Below are positions 5,701 through 7,228 of a DNA stretch of 7,228 bases, one piece after another (position 1 is the stretch's first letter; every line of letters starts with the position of its first letter). The position numbers were made by a program, and so were the translations under genes. Source of the DNA: Burkholderiales bacterium. GTDB taxonomy: Bacteria > Actinomycetota > Thermoleophilia > Gaiellales > Gaiellaceae. Below the pieces are notes generated by a model that worked only from the letters and a program-made list of their open reading frames with translations, did no database searches and was not told where the DNA came from. The stretch lies in the NCBI GenBank assembly GCA_025935595.1, contig JAICUZ010000133.1, positions 1 through 7,228 of the forward strand, read 5' to 3'.

Positions 5701-7034
5701 GCCGCGACGTCGCCGGCATCCTTGCCGAGGTCGAGCGGGACGAGTTGCTCGTTCGCGGCGAGCTCCGCCCAGGCGGCACCGAACGCGAATGGTGCGATCC
5801 CGATGTTCTCCGCCGCCTGCGGCGCGCGTCACTCGCGGCGCTTCGCCGGGAGGTCGAGCCGGTCGAGCAGGAGGCGCTCGCGCGGTTCCTGCCGTCGTGG
5901 CACGGCATCGGCCGGAGCGCTTCGCTGCGCGAAGCGCTCGTTCCTCTGCAGGCACTCCCTCTTCCGGTCGGGCTCTGGGAGTCGGAGGTTCTTCCTCGGC
6001 GCGTGCGTGGGTTCCGGCCGGAGCACCTGGACGCGCTGACCGCTTCCGGGGAGGTGGTGTGGGTCGGCGCCGGTCAGGACCGCGTCGCGCTCTACTTCCG
6101 CGAAGACGCAGCGGCGCTCGGACAGGTTCCGGCGGCACCGGCACCCGATTCGCCGGTCCACGACGCGCTCCGCGGCGCGCTCCGCGGTGCGCTCTTCTGG
6201 GACGAGCTGCTCGTCGAGACCGGCCTCGAAGAAGTCGAAGCACTGCCCGCTCTCTGGGATCTCGTGTGGTCGGGCGAGGTGACGAACGACGCCTGGACGC
6301 CGCTGCGCGCGTCCCGTCGCTTCGGCGTGCCGAAGCAGGAACGCCGGCCCCGTCGCTTCTCGCGCCGCCGTGTGCAGGGGCCGACTGCGACCTCAGGACG
6401 CTGGTCGCGCACCGACCGGCTCTTCAACGGTGCGCCCGACCGCCGCGCGCTCGCAGAGCTCCTGCTCGAACGGCAAGGGATCGTGACGCGCGACGGCGTC
6501 CGCGCCGAAGGCATACCCGGAGGGTACGGCGCCGTGTACGCGGAGCTCCGGGCGCTGGAGACGCTCGGACTGTGCCGGCGCGGCTACTTCGTCGAAGGTC
6601 TCGGCGGGGCGCAGTTCGCGCTCGGCGGTGCGGTCGAGCGGCTCCGCGACCTGCGTGAGCGGTCCGAGGAGCCCGAGGCGCTGGTGCTGGCCGCCGCCGA
6701 CCCGGCACAGCCCTACGGCGCCGCGCTTCCGTGGCCGAAGCGCGCGGGCGCGCGTGCCGCGCGGATGGCCGGCGCGTTCGTCGTGCAGCTCGGCGGCGAG
6801 GCCGTGCTCTACGTCGAGCGTGGCGGCCGCTCGCTGACGCCGCTGCGCGATCCCGACCCGTCATGGCTTCGGCCGGCCGTCGATGCGATCGTGGGTCACG
6901 TCCGCTCGGGGCGGCTGACCCGGCTTGCGGTCGAGCGGTTCGACGGCGAGCCCGTGGTCGAGAGCGAGGCGATGCCGCTGCTCGTCGAGGCCGGTTTCCT
7001 CGCGGGGCCGCGGCGCGCGGTCCTACGGGCGTAG
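2739..7034 (+). CDS. lhr: Lhr-type ATP-dependent helicase, full length with C-terminal domain (1431 aa)
   Basis: This is a superfamily 2 DNA/RNA helicase of the large-helicase-related type. Motifs in order: Q26; Walker A A-P-T-G-S-G-K-T (43-50); 'VSPLKALNYD' (74-83); T-T-P-E-S (126-130); D-E-V-H (152-155); S-A-T (187-189); the second RecA domain with 'IVFVNNRRLAERLALRLNEL' (278-297) and 'ATSSLELGIDMGAVDLVIQV' (339-358); and motif VI Q-R-I-G-R-A-G-H (369-376). A winged-helix and Lhr-associated core follow to about residue 860. The C-terminal extension carries the family phrases 'WSGEVTNDAWTPLRA' (1177-1191), 'TSGRW', 'RRGYFVEGLGGAQFALGGAV' (1280-1299) and 'DPAQPYGAALPWP'. Lhr proteins move 3'-to-5' on DNA with ATP and are linked to DNA repair; the E. 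coli C-terminal domain has reported uracil-DNA glycosylase activity. E. coli Lhr is about 1538 residues, so this one is slightly short but complete. The start lacks a well-spaced ribosome site (GGGGA is one base from the ATG), suggesting coupling to the small gene 14 bases upstream. The 3' end overlaps the convergent gene by 12 bases. Confidence 0.96.
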   Translation: MDPLACFSPATRAWFEHTFAGPTPPQELGWPAIATGAHVLIQAPTGSGKTLTAFLYALDRLSESPGNGLRVLYVSPLKALNYDIERNLRGPLAGLQSQVRVAVRTGDTPAKERRELIKEPPDILITTPESLYLMLTSQARDTLRNVETLILDEVHAIAGVKRGSHLAISVERLESLVDGPLQRIGLSATQRPIEEIGRFVSGGRPITIVDAGTRKELDLEVVVPVEDMRELGSTASLSYPVPADGQEMDAGTELGTQSIWPSIYPELLRLVQAHRSTIVFVNNRRLAERLALRLNELANDGNDGPRREIARAHHGSLAREQRVLVEEELKAGRIPCLVATSSLELGIDMGAVDLVIQVESPKSVARGLQRIGRAGHELGAVSKGRIFPKFRADLLESAVVARAMREGAIEETRIPTNPLDVLAQQVVAISADAEIATQEVYELVTRAYPFRDLSRAQFDNVLDMLAGRYPSDEFAELRPRIIWDRTNGTIRARDGARRLAVTNAGTIPDRGLFGVFLVDGGGRVGELDEEMVYEARAGQTFLLGASTWRIEEITRDRVLVSPAPGLPGAVPFWKGEGVGRPYELGQKIGVAAREVVAGDDAKALSRLRSDFHLDERAAKNLLAFLREQERETGAIPSDKTVVVERFRDEIGDWRVCILTPFGGRVHAPWAMAIAARLREARGIDAQSIWSDDGIALHFPEADAPPPTEELVIDPGEVEDLVVGELGETALFGARFRENAARALLIPRRRPGARTPLWQQRLKAQSLLGVARKYGSFPVILETYRECLQDVFDLSALRAVLQGLQTRELDLVEVETQSASPYSASLLFDYIATYMYEDDTPPAERRAQALSLDRDLLRELLGQEELRDLLDRDAVEDVERQLRGQPTSSDQLHDQLRIRGDLRVGEYDVELAAPLLKERRAVLVRIAGEERLIAAEDAGRYRDALGAMPPSGLPDAFLDGGPDSLRQLVLRYAKGRGPFTTDEACVRFGRDVAGILAEVERDELLVRGELRPGGTEREWCDPDVLRRLRRASLAALRREVEPVEQEALARFLPSWHGIGRSASLREALVPLQALPLPVGLWESEVLPRRVRGFRPEHLDALTASGEVVWVGAGQDRVALYFREDAAALGQVPAAPAPDSPVHDALRGALRGALFWDELLVETGLEEVEALPALWDLVWSGEVTNDAWTPLRASRRFGVPKQERRPRRFSRRRVQGPTATSGRWSRTDRLFNGAPDRRALAELLLERQGIVTRDGVRAEGIPGGYGAVYAELRALETLGLCRRGYFVEGLGGAQFALGGAVERLRDLRERSEEPEALVLAAADPAQPYGAALPWPKRAGARAARMAGAFVVQLGGEAVLYVERGGRSLTPLRDPDPSWLRPAVDAIVGHVRSGRLTRLAVERFDGEPVVESEAMPLLVEAGFLAGPRRAVLRA
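4020..4045 (+). other. Perfect 11-bp hairpin inside lhr
   Basis: GCGATTTCGGC (4020-4030) and GCCGAAATCGC (4035-4045) are exact reverse complements around a CGAC loop. The element lies in codons for the 'AISADAEIA' segment just after the second RecA domain. No T-run follows, so it is not a classical terminator. It may affect mRNA structure or translation pausing, or be a by-product of complementary codon use. Confidence 0.45.
5915..5939 (+). other. Perfect 11-bp hairpin inside lhr
   Basis: GAGCGCTTCGC (5915-5925) and GCGAAGCGCTC (5929-5939) pair exactly around a TGC loop. The element encodes the 'RSASLREAL' stretch (about residues 1059-1067) in the C-terminal extension. The stem is almost all G-C pairs and should be very stable in mRNA. 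There is no following T-run. Confidence 0.45.
7023..7034. other. 12-base palindromic overlap of two convergent stop codons
   Basis: The sequence CTACGGGCGTAG is an inverted repeat (5-base arms CTACG/CGTAG around GG). It contains the TAG stop of lhr on the plus strand (7032-7034) and the TAG stop of the convergent nitronate monooxygenase-like gene on the minus strand (7025-7023). The genes therefore overlap by 12 bases, and there is no room for a terminator between them. Confidence 0.8.
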
Positions 7035-7228
7035 CTCCGCGACGACATCCGCCGCCGCTCGTTCTCTCGCGAGGTCGACGCGCGTTCCCGCCCAGAGGTT
7101 TATCTGCTCTGCGTCGCCGGCTGCGCGCGCTGCCGCCCGCAGCGGCGCGGTCACGTAGTGGATCTGTGGGTAGGCCGACGGCGCATCCGGATGGTCGCGC
7201 ATGAACGTGTTGACGATCCCTCGTGCGC
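7023..7228 (-). CDS. Nitronate monooxygenase-like flavoprotein (C-terminal 68 residues, runs off right edge)
   Basis: On the minus strand the frame is open from base 7228 down to a TAG at 7025-7023. It encodes a tail with 'ARGIVNTFMRDHP', 'YPQIHYVTAPLRAAARAAGD' and 'INLWAGTRVDLARE'. These are the C-terminal landmarks of the nitronate monooxygenase (2-nitropropane dioxygenase) family: a G/R-x-x-x-N segment, 'TaPlRaaAraaGD' and 'lWAGq...la'. Family members are FMN-dependent TIM-barrel enzymes that oxidise alkyl nitronates such as propionate 3-nitronate. The FMN-binding core and catalytic His lie outside the window, so the specific substrate cannot be judged, and related FMN oxidoreductases share this tail. 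It is convergent with lhr and functionally unrelated as far as can be seen. Confidence 0.8.
   Translation of the reverse strand, partial: ARGIVNTFMRDHPDAPSAYPQIHYVTAPLRAAARAAGDAEQINLWAGTRVDLARERAAADVVAELRP

Noticed and set aside
6165..6194. Short tandem repeat GCGCTCCGCGG(C/T) in lhr
   Set aside because: It is only two and a half 12-base units encoding A-L-R-G-A-L-R-G-A-L within a normal helix. This is probably slippage in coding DNA and not a separate element.
2739..7034. Restriction or defence-type helicase as an alternative identity for the large gene
   Set aside because: The C-terminal phrases of the Lhr family are present over the whole extension, and no methylase, nuclease or other defence partner is visible nearby.

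Overview
The window is high-GC DNA (roughly 68-70% by eye) with GC-ending codons, dense gene packing and very short gaps. The gene content is typical of Actinobacteria: a DivIVA-domain protein, a small actinobacterial-type HhH-GPD protein, a DUF1028 protein, and a full-length Lhr helicase with its C-terminal extension. A Thermoleophilia-like lineage (Gaiellales/Solirubrobacterales) or another deep-branching actinobacterium is my best guess. This is inference from style and content, not a database match.

Layout. On the minus strand, read right to left, lie: a DUF1028 Ntn-hydrolase-superfamily protein (2531-1683); a DivIVA-domain coiled-coil protein (1630-995); a small HhH-GPD base-excision-repair-like protein that starts with TTG three bases after the previous stop (991-452); a 130-base gap holding a strong inverted-repeat element; and the N-terminal part of a cyclic-nucleotide-binding-domain protein that leaves the window at its left edge (321-1). 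On the plus strand, starting 40 bases from the DUF1028 start, come a 50-residue single-span membrane protein (2572-2724) and, 14 bases later, a 1431-residue Lhr-type superfamily 2 helicase (2739-7034) that fills more than half of the window. At the right edge a convergent minus-strand gene, the C-terminus of a nitronate monooxygenase-like flavoprotein, overlaps the last 12 bases of the Lhr gene.

How the genes may work together. Two nucleic-acid-repair candidates sit in divergent units: the HhH-GPD protein, coupled to a DivIVA-like scaffold, and the Lhr helicase, preceded by a tiny membrane protein. No direct sequence evidence links the two units, and the remaining genes look like ordinary chromosomal neighbours. 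No RNA genes, CRISPR arrays, transposases or prophage genes are visible.

The points most worth a second look are: the tandem GGTGTC-N-GACACC palindromes at 388-416, with a degenerate copy at 446-460; the HhH-GPD protein, which by eye lacks the canonical catalytic Lys and Asp; the 50-residue membrane protein directly upstream of lhr; perfect hairpins inside the lhr coding sequence; and the convergent stop codons built into a small palindrome. I do not see clear proof of a wholly new system.
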